Source of the DNA: Lacimicrobium sp. SS2-24
GTDB taxonomy: Bacteria > Pseudomonadota > Gammaproteobacteria > Enterobacterales > Alteromonadaceae
Direction: 5' to 3'
Length of the DNA: 64,000 nucleotides
NCBI RefSeq assembly: GCF_002201535.1
Contig: NZ_NIWW01000004.1
Coordinates: 1-64,000, forward strand
Shown here: in pieces, positions 38,814 to 48,509 of the stretch
Layout of the letters: each line of letters opens with the position of its first letter
Position numbering within the stretch: position 1 is the first letter of the stretch
Program-made: the position numbers and the translations under genes
The notes under the pieces: model-generated
What the model saw: only the letters and a program-made list of their open reading frames with translations
Told to the model about the DNA's origin: nothing
Databases searched by the model: none

Positions 38814-39608
38814 TTAATCCTGCTCGGGCCTGCCGGAAGACAAGCCCTGTTCGAGTAAAAATGTGTCCAATACCTGGCGTACCCGCCTTTCTACCGATAA
38901 GTCCACGGCGTTATTCTGGGTAACAATGTCACAACCACCGCGGGTCATGTCCGGGGTTTCAATTAATTGCCAGTTATGCGACTCAATGTCCGTGGCAGAA
39001 AAATGCTCACGAATCAGCTGAACATCTTCCGGGTGTAAATGGATTTGGTAGCCTTTCTCCTGAATAGGCAGCACTTTGAGTCCCTCGCTGAGGGCCTGTA
39101 AAATCACTTTGTCATTGGTTTGTACTTCTGTGCGAATCACCGCTCTGGCCAGAGATACCGCCAACTGAACCAGTTCTTTCTCCAGCTCGTCGTCCACTTT
39201 TGCCACTGGCTCAACGAGCTGCTGAATCAGGCTTTGCCACTCAGCAAGTTGTTTGTCCACCTGCTCCCTGGCAGCTTCCAACCCCTCAGCCTTGCCTTCT
39301 TCAAGGCCCTTTTCGGTACCCTCAGCCAGACCTTTTTCCTGTCCTTCCTGATAGCCTTTTTCGAAGCCTTCCTTTTGTCCCAGCTCAAAGCCCTCTTGCC
39401 AGGCATTGTGGCGAATCTCTTCGATTTCTTTGGCCGTCGGTGGCAGCACCTCCTCATCTTCCTCGGGAGGTTCATATTTCCAGTCGCTGGTACGGTTTAA
39501 AGCGTTCGTTCTGTCAGGCTCTATCTCACTCTCGTCTTCTACAAACGGCAGTTCCCAGGAGCGCACCTGTTCTTTTTGTTTTGCCACCGCGTCTTTATCA
39601 GCCGTCAT
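38814..39608 (-). CDS. fliH: Flagellar export ATPase regulator FliH
   Basis: The 264-residue protein binds FliI and links it to FliN. The N-terminal region is acidic and disordered. The middle shows the Gly-spaced helical repeat typical of FliH (GFELGQKEGFEKGYQEGQEK and on to about 125, glycine every fourth residue). The C-terminal domain (about 140-250) binds FliI. Its start follows fliG by 48 bases. Confidence 0.96.
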   Translation of the reverse strand: MTADKDAVAKQKEQVRSWELPFVEDESEIEPDRTNALNRTSDWKYEPPEEDEEVLPPTAKEIEEIRHNAWQEGFELGQKEGFEKGYQEGQEKGLAEGTEKGLEEGKAEGLEAAREQVDKQLAEWQSLIQQLVEPVAKVDDELEKELVQLAVSLARAVIRTEVQTNDKVILQALSEGLKVLPIQEKGYQIHLHPEDVQLIREHFSATDIESHNWQLIETPDMTRGGCDIVTQNNAVDLSVERRVRQVLDTFLLEQGLSSGRPEQD

Positions 39609-39656
39609 ACCACCTGAAACCTCAAAGCCGTTGCGCGAAGGCCCATGGTCATACCC

Positions 39657-40709
39657 TTACAGGAATTCATCACCACCGCCGCCTCCGAGCATAATTTCGC
39701 CTGCATCGGCAAGACGTCTCGCCACAGAGAGAATTTCTTTTTGCGCCGCTTCCACTTCACTGATGCGTACCGGTCCCATTGCCTCCAAATCATCCAGTAG
39801 CATTTCGGCGGCACGTTTTGACATGTTCTTGGTAATTTTATCTTTAAGGTTGTCATCGGCGCCTTTAATGGCTTTAAGCAGGGCCTCTTGCTGCACTTCC
39901 CGAAGCAGTGTCTGAATCGCCCGGTCATCCACGTCTGCCAGGTTATCGAAGACAAACATCAGATCCTGAATCTGCTGACTCATTTCTTCATCCTGCTCAC
40001 GGATGGCATCCATCAACTGCCCTTCAATATTGGTATCCAGATAGTTCATGATATCTGCAGCAGATTTCAGACCACCCATCTTGGCAGCCTGAGCGCCGGC
40101 CTGACCGGCAAATTGTTTTTCCATAATCTCGTTTAATTCCTGCAAGGCAGCGGGTTGAACCTCTTCGAGGTTAGCGATACGCATCATCAGATCCAGTCTG
40201 ACTTTCTCAGGGAATTGGGCCATGATTTCAGCAGATTGTTCAGCTTCCAGATAAGACAACACAATGGTCTGAATCTGCGGGTGCTCATTACGAATAATGC
40301 TCGCCACCTGCTTGGAATCCATCCACTTCAGTGAATCCAGTCCTTTGGCCCCACCCCCCATCAGGATCTGATCGATGAGGTTGGCGGCTTTATCCTCACC
40401 CAAGGCCGCGGTCAGAGCTTTTTTCACAAATTCCTGGCTCTGGAAGCCAATGGTGCTGTAATTCTGAATTTCTTCGATAAAATGCTTGTGCACCGCGGTG
40501 ATTTTATTCTGGGTCATGTCCTCGATACTGGCCATGGACGAACCCAGTTTTTGCACTTGTTTGGGCTCCAGATGTTTGAGGATCTGCGCCGCGTCCTCCT
40601 CAGACAGACTGAGTAGCAACATAGCAGCTTTTTCCACGCCCTCGAGTTTACTGACATCGTAGCCGGACGCTTCCTGCTCCTGTTCCTGAATCATTTGTTT
40701 AGCTGCCAT
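39657..40709 (-). CDS. fliG: Flagellar motor switch protein FliG
   Basis: The 350-residue C-ring protein contacts FliF with its N-terminus and the stator with its C-terminal domain. It has the EHPQIQT motif (EHPQ, near 140) in the middle domain and the charged torque helix in LMFVFDNLADVDDRAIQTLL with following DNLKDKITKNMSKRAAEML. The N-terminus carries about 15 extra residues rich in Gln and Glu (MIQEQEQEASGYD) compared with the common 335-residue form. Confidence 0.98.
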   Translation of the reverse strand: MAAKQMIQEQEQEASGYDVSKLEGVEKAAMLLLSLSEEDAAQILKHLEPKQVQKLGSSMASIEDMTQNKITAVHKHFIEEIQNYSTIGFQSQEFVKKALTAALGEDKAANLIDQILMGGGAKGLDSLKWMDSKQVASIIRNEHPQIQTIVLSYLEAEQSAEIMAQFPEKVRLDLMMRIANLEEVQPAALQELNEIMEKQFAGQAGAQAAKMGGLKSAADIMNYLDTNIEGQLMDAIREQDEEMSQQIQDLMFVFDNLADVDDRAIQTLLREVQQEALLKAIKGADDNLKDKITKNMSKRAAEMLLDDLEAMGPVRISEVEAAQKEILSVARRLADAGEIMLGGGGGDEFL

Positions 40710-40711
40710 TA

Positions 40712-42409
40712 TTACTCATCCTGCATCAACCAGCCTTTTACCACCTGTGCAGACAACTCGGGCTCATTGGCCACCAGGGCGCGCACCGCTTTGAGCACAT
40801 CTTCATCTTTATGCAGATCTGGCAACATCAATGAACCATCTGAGTTGAAGCCGACCTGCCCTTCGTCAAACTCCTGCGACAGCATGCTGATGGTCTCATC
40901 GCCCAGATCCAGGCCGGCATCCGCATCAAAGCTGTCTGCTTCGTGCGTGTCTTCAGGGTAAATCAGTCTCTTAAGCATGGGGCGTACGATGGCCAGAATC
41001 AAGGTCATAATAACCAGACCTCCCACCAGCAGACGCAGCGCCCGCATAAACCATTCCTGCTCCCAGATGGGGGTTTCCACCAAACCGATATCTTCGATAC
41101 GTTTAAACGGAATGCTGACCACTTCCAGCGAGTCGCCACGGGTGACATCAAAGCCAATGCCACCTTGCAGCAAACGACGAATATTCAGTAATTCTTCCTG
41201 ACTGCGAGGCACATTTGAGGTCGTGCCATCCTCTGCGGTTTGCTGAATATGGTCCACCGCCACCGATACACTCAGACGCCTGACCACGCCCGTTTGCTGT
41301 TTAGTGTGGCTGATGGTGGTGTCTAACTCATAGTTGCGGGTGGCTTCTTTGTGAGAACGGCCCGGTAACGAGCGGCCCTGAGCGCCACCATTTGCTTCCT
41401 CTGGAATGTCCGACTCCAGCGGCGGCTGATTGGTCAATGCGCCGGGGATACCAGCAGCAATGCCGCCTACGGTATTATCCTCTACGGTCATTTCACTGCG
41501 AACCGCAGGTAAATCAGGGTTATAACGTTTCTGGGTTTGCTCCACCGAAGTGAAGTCCATGCTGACATCGACCTGAGCGGTATAGTTGCCCAGCCCCAGC
41601 ACGGGAATAAGGATAGAGTCGATTTTTGACAGGGTTTCCGCTTCACGGCGCTGTTCAATTTCATATTCTTTGCGCGCCCGCGCTGACTCCGCATCCTGAG
41701 AGCCTGAGTTGAGCAAACGACCATTGCTATCGGTGACGGTGACGCGGTTTGGCTCCATCCCCTGCACGGCAGAAGCAACAATATCAACCAGTGCGTCCAC
41801 TTCCTGACCAGACAGCACTGAGCCCCGTTTGAGGGTAACGACCACGGTGGCACTGGGTTTTTTCTCGACCCTGGCAAACACACTTTCTTTAGGCATGGCC
41901 AACAAGACATTGGCACGGGTTACCGCACTGATACTCTCTATGGTGCGGGCAATCTGTTGCTCACGGGCATGTTTAAGACGCTCTTTCTCTACCCGCTGAC
42001 TGACACCAAACCCCATGTCCTGCATGATAATATCGGTGCCGGCAGAGGGTTCCTGTGATATCCCCTGTCGGGTCATGCCCAGTTTGATGTCCTGATATTG
42101 ATTTTCGTTAACGTAAATGACGTTGCCATCGAGGCGATATTCAATCTGATTCAGATCCAGATAATCGAGGGTTTCAATCAACTCTTCTGTGGGCATTTTT
42201 GCCAGCGGTCTGAAATCAGGCTCTCTGGCCCAGATGACAATAAACACCGCGATCGCCACACATATTACCAGGGCCACAATCAAGGTAATCTGACGCAGCA
42301 GATCCAGGCCGCCGAGACCGTCAACAAACCCCGATTTTTGTTCCTGAGTATCATCATCCAGATTGTTATCACCGGATACGGCTAACTCAGTACTTGTTGC
42401 TTCAGCCAC
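40712..42409 (-). CDS. fliF: Flagellar MS-ring protein FliF
   Basis: The 565-residue protein builds the MS ring in the inner membrane. Membrane helices lie near 36-57 and 452-473. The periplasmic part includes the YscJ-like domain (IKLGMTRQGI and EQQIARTIESISAVTRANVLL split segments) and the FliF-C region. The C-terminal cytoplasmic tail (PDLHKDEDVLKAVRALVANEP) binds FliG. It ends two bases before fliG begins. Confidence 0.98.
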   Translation of the reverse strand: MAEATSTELAVSGDNNLDDDTQEQKSGFVDGLGGLDLLRQITLIVALVICVAIAVFIVIWAREPDFRPLAKMPTEELIETLDYLDLNQIEYRLDGNVIYVNENQYQDIKLGMTRQGISQEPSAGTDIIMQDMGFGVSQRVEKERLKHAREQQIARTIESISAVTRANVLLAMPKESVFARVEKKPSATVVVTLKRGSVLSGQEVDALVDIVASAVQGMEPNRVTVTDSNGRLLNSGSQDAESARARKEYEIEQRREAETLSKIDSILIPVLGLGNYTAQVDVSMDFTSVEQTQKRYNPDLPAVRSEMTVEDNTVGGIAAGIPGALTNQPPLESDIPEEANGGAQGRSLPGRSHKEATRNYELDTTISHTKQQTGVVRRLSVSVAVDHIQQTAEDGTTSNVPRSQEELLNIRRLLQGGIGFDVTRGDSLEVVSIPFKRIEDIGLVETPIWEQEWFMRALRLLVGGLVIMTLILAIVRPMLKRLIYPEDTHEADSFDADAGLDLGDETISMLSQEFDEGQVGFNSDGSLMLPDLHKDEDVLKAVRALVANEPELSAQVVKGWLMQDE

Positions 42410-42486
42410 CTGTTATCTCCTCGGCATATCTGCGCCTGATCGGCGGCACAGATAGATTGGCATAGTTAAAATCGATACGTTCTGGC

Positions 42487-42813
42487 TTACACCGGCATGT
42501 TCATGATGGTTTTATAGGCTTCCAGCACTTTATTGCGCACCTGCACCGTGGCTTCAAAGGCGATACCGGCCTTTTCCTTGGTAATCATGACGTCCGCCAT
42601 GCTCAGGTTGGGATCGCCCATCTCAAAGGCGCGTTGCGCGTCACGAGACTCCCATCCCATGCTGTTCACCGTTCCTAATGCTTCTTTGAGCATATCGCCA
42701 AAATTCTGTGAACTGGGATTGGTCACCAAGGGCTGTGCTTGACCCAGGCCACTGTTGGCCTCACTGGCCAGCGCCTGTAACTGGCTGTAAAGAGAGTCGG
42801 CTTTAATTTCCAT
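42487..42813 (-). CDS. fliE: Flagellar hook-basal body protein FliE
   Basis: The 108-residue export substrate connects the MS ring to the rod. The family core SMGWESRDAQRAFEMGDPNL and the C-terminal AFEATVQVRNKVLEAYKTIMNMPV are intact. It is the first gene of the fli operon, and a near-consensus sigma-54 promoter lies about 60 bases upstream, in line with FlrC control. Confidence 0.97.
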   Translation of the reverse strand: MEIKADSLYSQLQALASEANSGLGQAQPLVTNPSSQNFGDMLKEALGTVNSMGWESRDAQRAFEMGDPNLSMADVMITKEKAGIAFEATVQVRNKVLEAYKTIMNMPV

Positions 42814-42870
42814 GGTTGTGCTCCAAAGAAAACTGATTTTTGACAGTTAAAGATACTTTGGACTGATTAA

Positions 42871-42887
42871 AGCAATACTGATGCCAC
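42871..42887 (-). promoter_or_regulatory. Sigma-54 promoter of the fliE operon
   Basis: On the minus strand GTGGCAT-N5-TTGCT: the -24 GG and -12 GC are ten bases apart and the -12 element is perfect. FlrC/FleR-dependent class III flagellar promoters have this form. Confidence 0.82.
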
Positions 42888-42983
42888 CTTTAATTAGGCT
42901 TTAAATACAATAACTTATAGTGGAATTTTGTGAACATGTCGAGATTTTGACTAAGGATATGAGGGGGAGCGTTGGCGCTGTAC

Positions 42984-43003
42984 AGGGGCCACTGACGGCC
43001 CCT
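42984..43003. terminator. GC-rich stem-loop after the epimerase gene
   Basis: AGGGGCC-ACTGAC-GGCCCCT just beyond the epimerase stop codon and upstream of the fliE promoter. It lacks a T-run, but may insulate the fli operon from read-through. Confidence 0.5.
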
Positions 43004-43015
43004 TCTCTGTTGGCT

Positions 43016-44041
43016 TCAGACGTTTTTGACATACCAGGGCATGGTCAGACTGATACCGTCGAAAATGCGAAACTGCGGATCATAGCCGAGCAAGCTCTGT
43101 CCTTTGCTGACATCCGCCTGAGAATGGCGCACATCACCGGCTCTGAAATCACGGTAAACCGGCTTTTTCGTGTAGGCGACGCCCTGTTCAGCCAACGCAT
43201 CTTTGATCGCCTGAAACAGCTGATTCAGGGTGGTTCGGTCACCCAACGCCACATTAAACACTTCACTGTTTTTCAGTGGCGTCATCGCAGCAAGGATATT
43301 CATCTGCACCACATTATCGATATAACAGAAATCGCGACTGGTCTCGCCGTCACCATTGATGAATACGTCTTCACCGTGGTTCATGGCCGCTGTCCATTTG
43401 GGAATCACAGCCGCATAGGCGCCATCGGGATCCTGACGACGCCCGAACACATTAAAGTAGCGCAATCCGGTGCTCTTAAACCCATAAGCCCGGTCAAACA
43501 CATCGGCATACAGCTCATTGACGTATTTAGTGACAGCATAGGGCGATAACGGCTTGCCGATGTTCTCTTCCACTTTGGGCAATGCCGGGTGATCCCCATA
43601 AGTGGAACTGGACGCCGCATAGACAAAAGCTTTAACCCCCTCTTCCTTGGCGGCACTGAGCATGTTTAAAAAGCCGCTGATATTCACCTCGTTAGAGGTA
43701 ATCGGATCGTTTAAAGAACGGGGCACCGACCCCAACGCGGCCTGATGCAATACCCGATCGACACCTTTGACCGCATCTCTGCAAACCGCTTTATCGCGAA
43801 TGTCTCCTTCGATAAAACGAAAATTCTTCCAGCCACTTTCTCCTACCAGCGCTTTGACTTCGTCCAGATTTCGCTGATGACCGGTTGCAAAGTTATCCAG
43901 CCCAACTACCTGTTGATTAGCTTTGAGCAGGGCTTCCACAAGATTTGAGCCGATAAAGCCTGCCGCACCGGTAACCAACCAAACCTGAGGCTGTTGCTTA
44001 AGCTCTGTGAGTACCTTTTGATAGCGTTCCATGACCATCAT
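43016..44041 (-). CDS. UDP-N-acetylglucosamine 4-epimerase (WbpP/TviC-like)
   Basis: The 341-residue extended short-chain dehydrogenase interconverts UDP-GlcNAc/UDP-GlcNAcA and the galacto forms. The NAD motif GAAGFIG begins at 21; catalytic Ser/Tyr/Lys lie in [10 protein letters not shown] and SPYAVTK. The N-terminal extension before the Rossmann fold ([14 protein letters not shown]) and [20 protein letters not shown] match WbpP rather than GalE. The gene overlaps the dehydrogenase gene by four bases, so together they should yield UDP-GalNAcA for a surface polysaccharide. The likely start is the methionine at 44032. Confidence 0.88.
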   Translation of the reverse strand: MMVMERYQKVLTELKQQPQVWLVTGAAGFIGSNLVEALLKANQQVVGLDNFATGHQRNLDEVKALVGESGWKNFRFIEGDIRDKAVCRDAVKGVDRVLHQAALGSVPRSLNDPITSNEVNISGFLNMLSAAKEEGVKAFVYAASSSTYGDHPALPKVEENIGKPLSPYAVTKYVNELYADVFDRAYGFKSTGLRYFNVFGRRQDPDGAYAAVIPKWTAAMNHGEDVFINGDGETSRDFCYIDNVVQMNILAAMTPLKNSEVFNVALGDRTTLNQLFQAIKDALAEQGVAYTKKPVYRDFRAGDVRHSQADVSKGQSLLGYDPQFRIFDGISLTMPWYVKNV

Positions 44042-45312
44042 AGTCTCCTGTCTGTCAGTGATTTATCCAGCGCGTATTTGAGGTCGTAAATGACGCGCTT
44101 TTCCTTACATAAACGATCGAAGGTAGCCCGGTCATATTGCCGGAATTCATTGTGCGCAACCGCCAGGATCACCGCATCATATGCATTTTCAGAGGGGCGC
44201 TTGAGTAATTCCAGACCATATTCATGCATCGCTTCCTCGGCATTCGCCCAGGGATCGTAAATCTCAACACTGGCGCCATATTCACTGAGTTCACTGACAA
44301 TATCCACAACACGAGTGTTACGCAGATCTGGACAGTTTTCTTTAAACGTCAGGCCTAATAGCAGCACCTTTGCCTGTTGCACCTGGATACCCTTTTGGAT
44401 CATACATTTGACCAGCTCAGACACCACGTACTTACCCATGCCGTCATTAAGACGACGCCCCGCCAGAATCATTTCGGGGTGATAGCCAATGGCCTGCGCC
44501 TTATGGGTAAGGTAATAGGGATCCACACCGATGCAGTGGCCCCCCACCAGGCCCGGACGAAACGGCAAAAAGTTCCACTTGGTACCGGCGGCTTCCAATA
44601 CTTCGAGTGTATCGATGCCGAGTTGATTGAAGATGATGGCAAGCTCATTGATCAACGCAATATTCACATCCCGTTGGGTGTTCTCGATGACCTTAGCCGC
44701 TTCGGCCACCTTGATAGTACTGGCTTTATGGGTACCTACGGTGATGATCTCTCGATACAGAGAATCCACCAGTTCCGCTATCTCCGGCGTTGAACCAGAC
44801 GTCACTTTCTTAATGGTGGAGACACGGTGCTCTTTATCACCGGGGTTTATCCGCTCAGGACTATAGCCTGCGTAGAAGTCTTTATTAAATGTCAGCCCCG
44901 ACACCCGCTCCAGTACCGGCACGCAGTCTTCTTCGGTGGCGCCAGGATAAACCGTACTCTCATAGATCACGATGTCACCGGCTTTGAGCACTTTACCAAT
45001 GGTTTCACTGGCTTTTATCAAAGGTGTCAAATCAGGGCGCTTAAAACTGTCAATCGGTGTCGGAACGGTGACGATAAACACATTTGCCTGTTTAAGTTCC
45101 TCCAGCTGATCGGTGAAACTCAACTTCTTGGCTTGTTGCAGTTCCTCAGAGGAAACCTCAAGGGTTGCGTCCACGCCTTTCTTAAGCTCAGCGATACGTC
45201 GGGCATTGATATCAAAGCCAATGACGCTGCGCTTTTTTGCGAATTCCGCTGCCAGTGGCAGGCCAACGTAACCCAGACCGATAACGGCAACCCTTAAATC
45301 TTTTAGCTCCAT
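44038..45312 (-). CDS. UDP-N-acetyl-hexosamine 6-dehydrogenase (TviB/WbpA-like)
   Basis: The 424-residue enzyme oxidises C6 of a UDP-N-acetylhexosamine to the uronic acid with two NAD+. The NAD motif GLGYVGLP is at 12-19, [19 protein letters not shown] near 118-136 and the catalytic Cys lies in [14 protein letters not shown] near 264. These features match TviB/WbpO-type enzymes. It forms a two-gene unit with the epimerase. No transferases or polymerases are adjacent, so the product must be used by genes elsewhere. Confidence 0.9.
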   Translation of the reverse strand: MELKDLRVAVIGLGYVGLPLAAEFAKKRSVIGFDINARRIAELKKGVDATLEVSSEELQQAKKLSFTDQLEELKQANVFIVTVPTPIDSFKRPDLTPLIKASETIGKVLKAGDIVIYESTVYPGATEEDCVPVLERVSGLTFNKDFYAGYSPERINPGDKEHRVSTIKKVTSGSTPEIAELVDSLYREIITVGTHKASTIKVAEAAKVIENTQRDVNIALINELAIIFNQLGIDTLEVLEAAGTKWNFLPFRPGLVGGHCIGVDPYYLTHKAQAIGYHPEMILAGRRLNDGMGKYVVSELVKCMIQKGIQVQQAKVLLLGLTFKENCPDLRNTRVVDIVSELSEYGASVEIYDPWANAEEAMHEYGLELLKRPSENAYDAVILAVAHNEFRQYDRATFDRLCKEKRVIYDLKYALDKSLTDRRL

Positions 45313-45440
45313 AACTGCGTCCTGATCCCATCTGCTATTTTTTGTTGTGCAATGTTTAATACGCGCCCGGAATTTTCCACAACGCGTAACACCTGGCTAT
45401 ATGGTGAGGCATTTACCGGACAAGTCAATGCAAAAAACCG

Positions 45441-46247
45441 TCACAGGCCCTCCAGATACGCATCGATATCTTCTTCAAGCTCTGCTTCTTGCTCTGACTT
45501 TTCTACCTCACCATCTTTAATTCTGTATTCAAGGTTTTGCAGGTAGATATTGCGCACCATGGCATAAGGGTCAACGGCATTGTTAATCAGCTCTTCCTGC
45601 TGAATCAGTGACACGCGGGTTTCCAGCGCCTTAATCAGTCGCCTCGCCAGACTCAACTGCCAGCTTAAATCGTCCAGAGGGAAATAGGCAGAGTCGACTA
45701 CCATGCTGGCGCCACCTCTGACATCTCTGGGGCCAAGAGCAGGCAACATCAGGTAAGGGCCTGCTCCCACTCCCCAAACACCCAGCACTTCTTCAAATTC
45801 CTCTTCTTCACGGTTAAGCCCCATGTCGCTGGCCACATCAATGGTGCCTAACAGACCCAGGGTCGAATTTACTACAAAGCGTCCGATGCTGACCATGGAC
45901 TCGCCCACTTTACCTTGTAACAGGTTATTCACCGAATTGACCGGCTCTTCGAGATTAACGGCAGCGTTGAGCAGCCCCGTGCGGGCAAAGCCGGGCATGT
46001 ATTCGGCATAGGCCACGGCCATCGGTCTCAATAGGTAAGGGTCGAGGTACTCCCAGTTAAAGGTCCATACAGCCCGATTGAAGTCTTCCAGAGGATCATT
46101 AATCGCCTCCCCCGATACAGGAGCAGGGGCGTTGGTCTGGCTGATGGAGGAAGCATTCTGCCCAGCCTGCTGTTCTACTTGCGGGGCGGATGCACAGCCC
46201 GCCAATATAAACAGCAACGGCAGCAGCATGGGTATCAGTTTAGTCAT
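45441..46247 (-). CDS. mlaA: MlaA (VacJ) outer-membrane lipid asymmetry lipoprotein
   Basis: The 268-residue lipoprotein removes phospholipid from the outer leaflet of the outer membrane and passes it to MlaC. The signal peptide ends in the lipobox LAGC (Cys18). The MlaA core includes INDPLEDFNRAVWTFN, the pore-region DVASDMG and GVWGVGAGPYLMLPALGPRD. The C-terminus has an acidic extension (EKSEQEAELEEDIDAYLEGL). The start overlaps the ccmI stop by four bases, placing it at the end of the ccm operon. Confidence 0.95.
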   Translation of the reverse strand: MTKLIPMLLPLLFILAGCASAPQVEQQAGQNASSISQTNAPAPVSGEAINDPLEDFNRAVWTFNWEYLDPYLLRPMAVAYAEYMPGFARTGLLNAAVNLEEPVNSVNNLLQGKVGESMVSIGRFVVNSTLGLLGTIDVASDMGLNREEEEFEEVLGVWGVGAGPYLMLPALGPRDVRGGASMVVDSAYFPLDDLSWQLSLARRLIKALETRVSLIQQEELINNAVDPYAMVRNIYLQNLEYRIKDGEVEKSEQEAELEEDIDAYLEGL

Positions 46248-47467
46248 TCAATTTCCTTATTTATCACAATCTTCTCAAGCATTTGGGTACCGGATGCAAG
46301 GCTAACCTGAATGTGCCCCTCAAGCTCACCGGCCATCGCGCTGACATCGGCATCTTCGGAGATACGTGCAATCAGCTCGGCCTGATGCAGGTCTGACAAA
46401 CGATAATCGGCTAGCATCGCATTGTCGTCACTCAGGGTAAGACTGACCGGTAAATCAGTCAGCGGCTGCCTGATAACCGCAGCAGGCATATTCCCGCGCT
46501 GGGGATCGCGGGCAAATACAATTAAATACCCTTGCGCAGGTAGTTTTTCTTTAAGGGCCGGTGTAATACTGACCTCAACTGTCAGTGACGTAGCGTCGTC
46601 GTTATCGGGCCCACTCAGTTCAGCAATGCGCTCTTGCACCGAGGCATACATAGGGTCGCTGACCGGTAACTGTTGTTGAAGCTGCCGCCAGCTGTCGAGG
46701 GCTTTTTGGTTGTCACCAAGTTGCGTTGCAGCAATCGCCCTCAATCCGATGGCACTGTGATTGTCCGGCTCCGTTGCGATGAGCTCATTCAGTAATGCCA
46801 GCGCGCGCCTGAGGTTGTTTTCTTGCGCGGTCATTACCAAGGCCTGAGCCAGACTCATCCTTGCGCTGGCGCGTTGTGGATCCAGCTGCAACGACTTTTC
46901 ATAGGCTTCTATGGCAGAATCAAAGCGATTCAGGCTGGCATGCAAGCGCCCTAATAATAACCAGCCTTCAGGGGCTTCAGGCTGGTGCCACAGGCGTGTT
47001 CTTAAGGCCAGCGCGAAGGTCTGTAACTCCTCGGCTGAAATACTCGGGTCGGCTTCCACCACTACCCGCTTACCCAACTCAGCAAGACGACTGTTAGCCT
47101 CCTGCCAGTGCATTAAGGCTCCGATCTCATTCGCTTTCCAATAGCTTCCCGCTGCCACAAGCAATGCGACCAACAATCCTGTTACCACTACCGGCAACGA
47201 AAAACGCTTGCCTGTTAAGGTGACCGCACCTTGCTCCTGAGCCAGGGCCAGTTTAAGTTCCAGCTCAGCCTGGCGCTGATCCTCCCGGCTGATCAGCCCC
47301 TCATCCGCTTCCCGCTGCAATTCACTGAGCCGCTCGCGGGTCAGTTGCACATTCAGCGCCTGACTATCTGCGCCGTTCTCTTTTTGTCGGCTGAACAGCC
47401 ATGGCCAGGCAATCAGTACCAAAGCAAACAGAAAAAATGCGCAGGCCACACCCCAGAACACTATCAC
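46244..47467 (-). CDS. ccmI: Cytochrome c biogenesis protein CcmI
   Basis: The 407-residue membrane protein holds apocytochrome c for heme attachment. Two membrane helices (about 3-24 and 88-107) flank a cytoplasmic loop with a leucine-zipper-like segment. The periplasmic part contains TPR repeats (about 160-290, AWLLLGRLHASLNRFDSAIEAYEKSLQL-type) and a C-terminal beta domain. It corresponds to the C-terminal half of E. coli CcmH, here a separate gene. It overlaps ccmH by four bases. Confidence 0.94.
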   Translation of the reverse strand: MIVFWGVACAFFLFALVLIAWPWLFSRQKENGADSQALNVQLTRERLSELQREADEGLISREDQRQAELELKLALAQEQGAVTLTGKRFSLPVVVTGLLVALLVAAGSYWKANEIGALMHWQEANSRLAELGKRVVVEADPSISAEELQTFALALRTRLWHQPEAPEGWLLLGRLHASLNRFDSAIEAYEKSLQLDPQRASARMSLAQALVMTAQENNLRRALALLNELIATEPDNHSAIGLRAIAATQLGDNQKALDSWRQLQQQLPVSDPMYASVQERIAELSGPDNDDATSLTVEVSITPALKEKLPAQGYLIVFARDPQRGNMPAAVIRQPLTDLPVSLTLSDDNAMLADYRLSDLHQAELIARISEDADVSAMAGELEGHIQVSLASGTQMLEKIVINKEIE

Positions 47468-47907
47468 TTATCATCCTCCAGCCACTTTTCGGCCTTTGCC
47501 AGCATCGCTTTATCGAAGCCTTTTTCCTGTGTTTTACGCCGCCGTATCAGGACCACCAACACCAGCCCCATAAACAAAACCGGTCCCATCCACAGCATTA
47601 ATGTCAGAGGATTGAGTGGCGGCTGATAGTAAACAAAATCCCCATAACGTTGCTTCATATAGTCAATGACCTGTTGCTCGCTATATCCCTTTTTTATCAA
47701 CTCGTACACTTTGCGCTTCATGTCCTGGGAAACCAGGGCATTAGAATCGGCAATGTTCTGATTCTGGCATTTAGGGCAACGAAGATTCTCAGACAATCGC
47801 TGAAAGACCTCTCGTTGCGCCGGTTTATCGAACTCGTAAACCTCCTGAACGGCCTGGAGGCTCGGGCTCAGGCTCAGTATCAGTAAAAGACCGGCGTACC
47901 ACCTCAT
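47464..47907 (-). CDS. ccmH: Cytochrome c biogenesis thiol oxidoreductase CcmH
   Basis: The 147-residue protein keeps the heme-binding cysteines of apocytochrome c reduced. It has a signal peptide (1-19), the active site LRCPKCQNQ (Cys44 and Cys47), the family three-helix bundle and a C-terminal membrane helix (about 100-120). It overlaps both neighbours, ccmG and ccmI, by four bases. Confidence 0.96.
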   Translation of the reverse strand: MRWYAGLLLILSLSPSLQAVQEVYEFDKPAQREVFQRLSENLRCPKCQNQNIADSNALVSQDMKRKVYELIKKGYSEQQVIDYMKQRYGDFVYYQPPLNPLTLMLWMGPVLFMGLVLVVLIRRRKTQEKGFDKAMLAKAEKWLEDDK

Positions 47908-48509
47908 TCACCCGACTCCTTAAGCGCTGCGACATTGTCACTAACTTGTTCATATACAGGCAAGAACTTCTCCTGCCACACACGTTCATTCACATCACCA
48001 ATGTGGTGGAGTCTGATTTTCCCTTCAGCATCGATGAGAAAGGTTTCCGGGGCACCTGAAACGCCCAAATCCAGGGATAAACTGCGCTGTTGATCAAAAA
48101 TATTGAAAGCGTAAGGGTTACCCCATTGACCCAATGTCTTATGAATATCCTGTCGAATCTGACTCACCGACTTGGCACCAAAATCGGGGTCAAGGTCCTG
48201 CTCGTAATATAATCCGACAATGCGCACCCCTTGCTCCCTCAGGCCGGTCAGAAAAGGCAGTTCATAAGCACAGGTCACGCACCAGGTTCCCCACACATTG
48301 AGCAGCGTCACTTCACCGGCAAAGACCTCTGGACCATAGCGCACGCTGTCGTCCATCACATCCGCCAGGGAAAATTCAGGTACGGGTCTGTTGAGCAGAC
48401 TGGACTGGCGCGCTGTAGGGTCGGAAAAAAGCCCTTGCAATAAAAACACGCTCACCAGTAAAAACAGCAAAAGAGGCAGCAAAAACAATCCCAGCTTTTT
48501 CATTAGCAT
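47904..48509 (-). CDS. ccmG: Thiol:disulfide interchange protein CcmG/DsbE
   Basis: The 201-residue membrane-anchored thioredoxin supplies reducing power to CcmH and apocytochrome c. The anchor is residues 7-27, the active site NVWGTWCVTC has Cys77 and Cys80, and the family cis-proline segment GVSGAPETFLID follows. It overlaps ccmF by seven bases. Probable reductant partner is DsbD, not in the window. Confidence 0.96.
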   Translation of the reverse strand: MLMKKLGLFLLPLLLFLLVSVFLLQGLFSDPTARQSSLLNRPVPEFSLADVMDDSVRYGPEVFAGEVTLLNVWGTWCVTCAYELPFLTGLREQGVRIVGLYYEQDLDPDFGAKSVSQIRQDIHKTLGQWGNPYAFNIFDQQRSLSLDLGVSGAPETFLIDAEGKIRLHHIGDVNERVWQEKFLPVYEQVSDNVAALKESGE

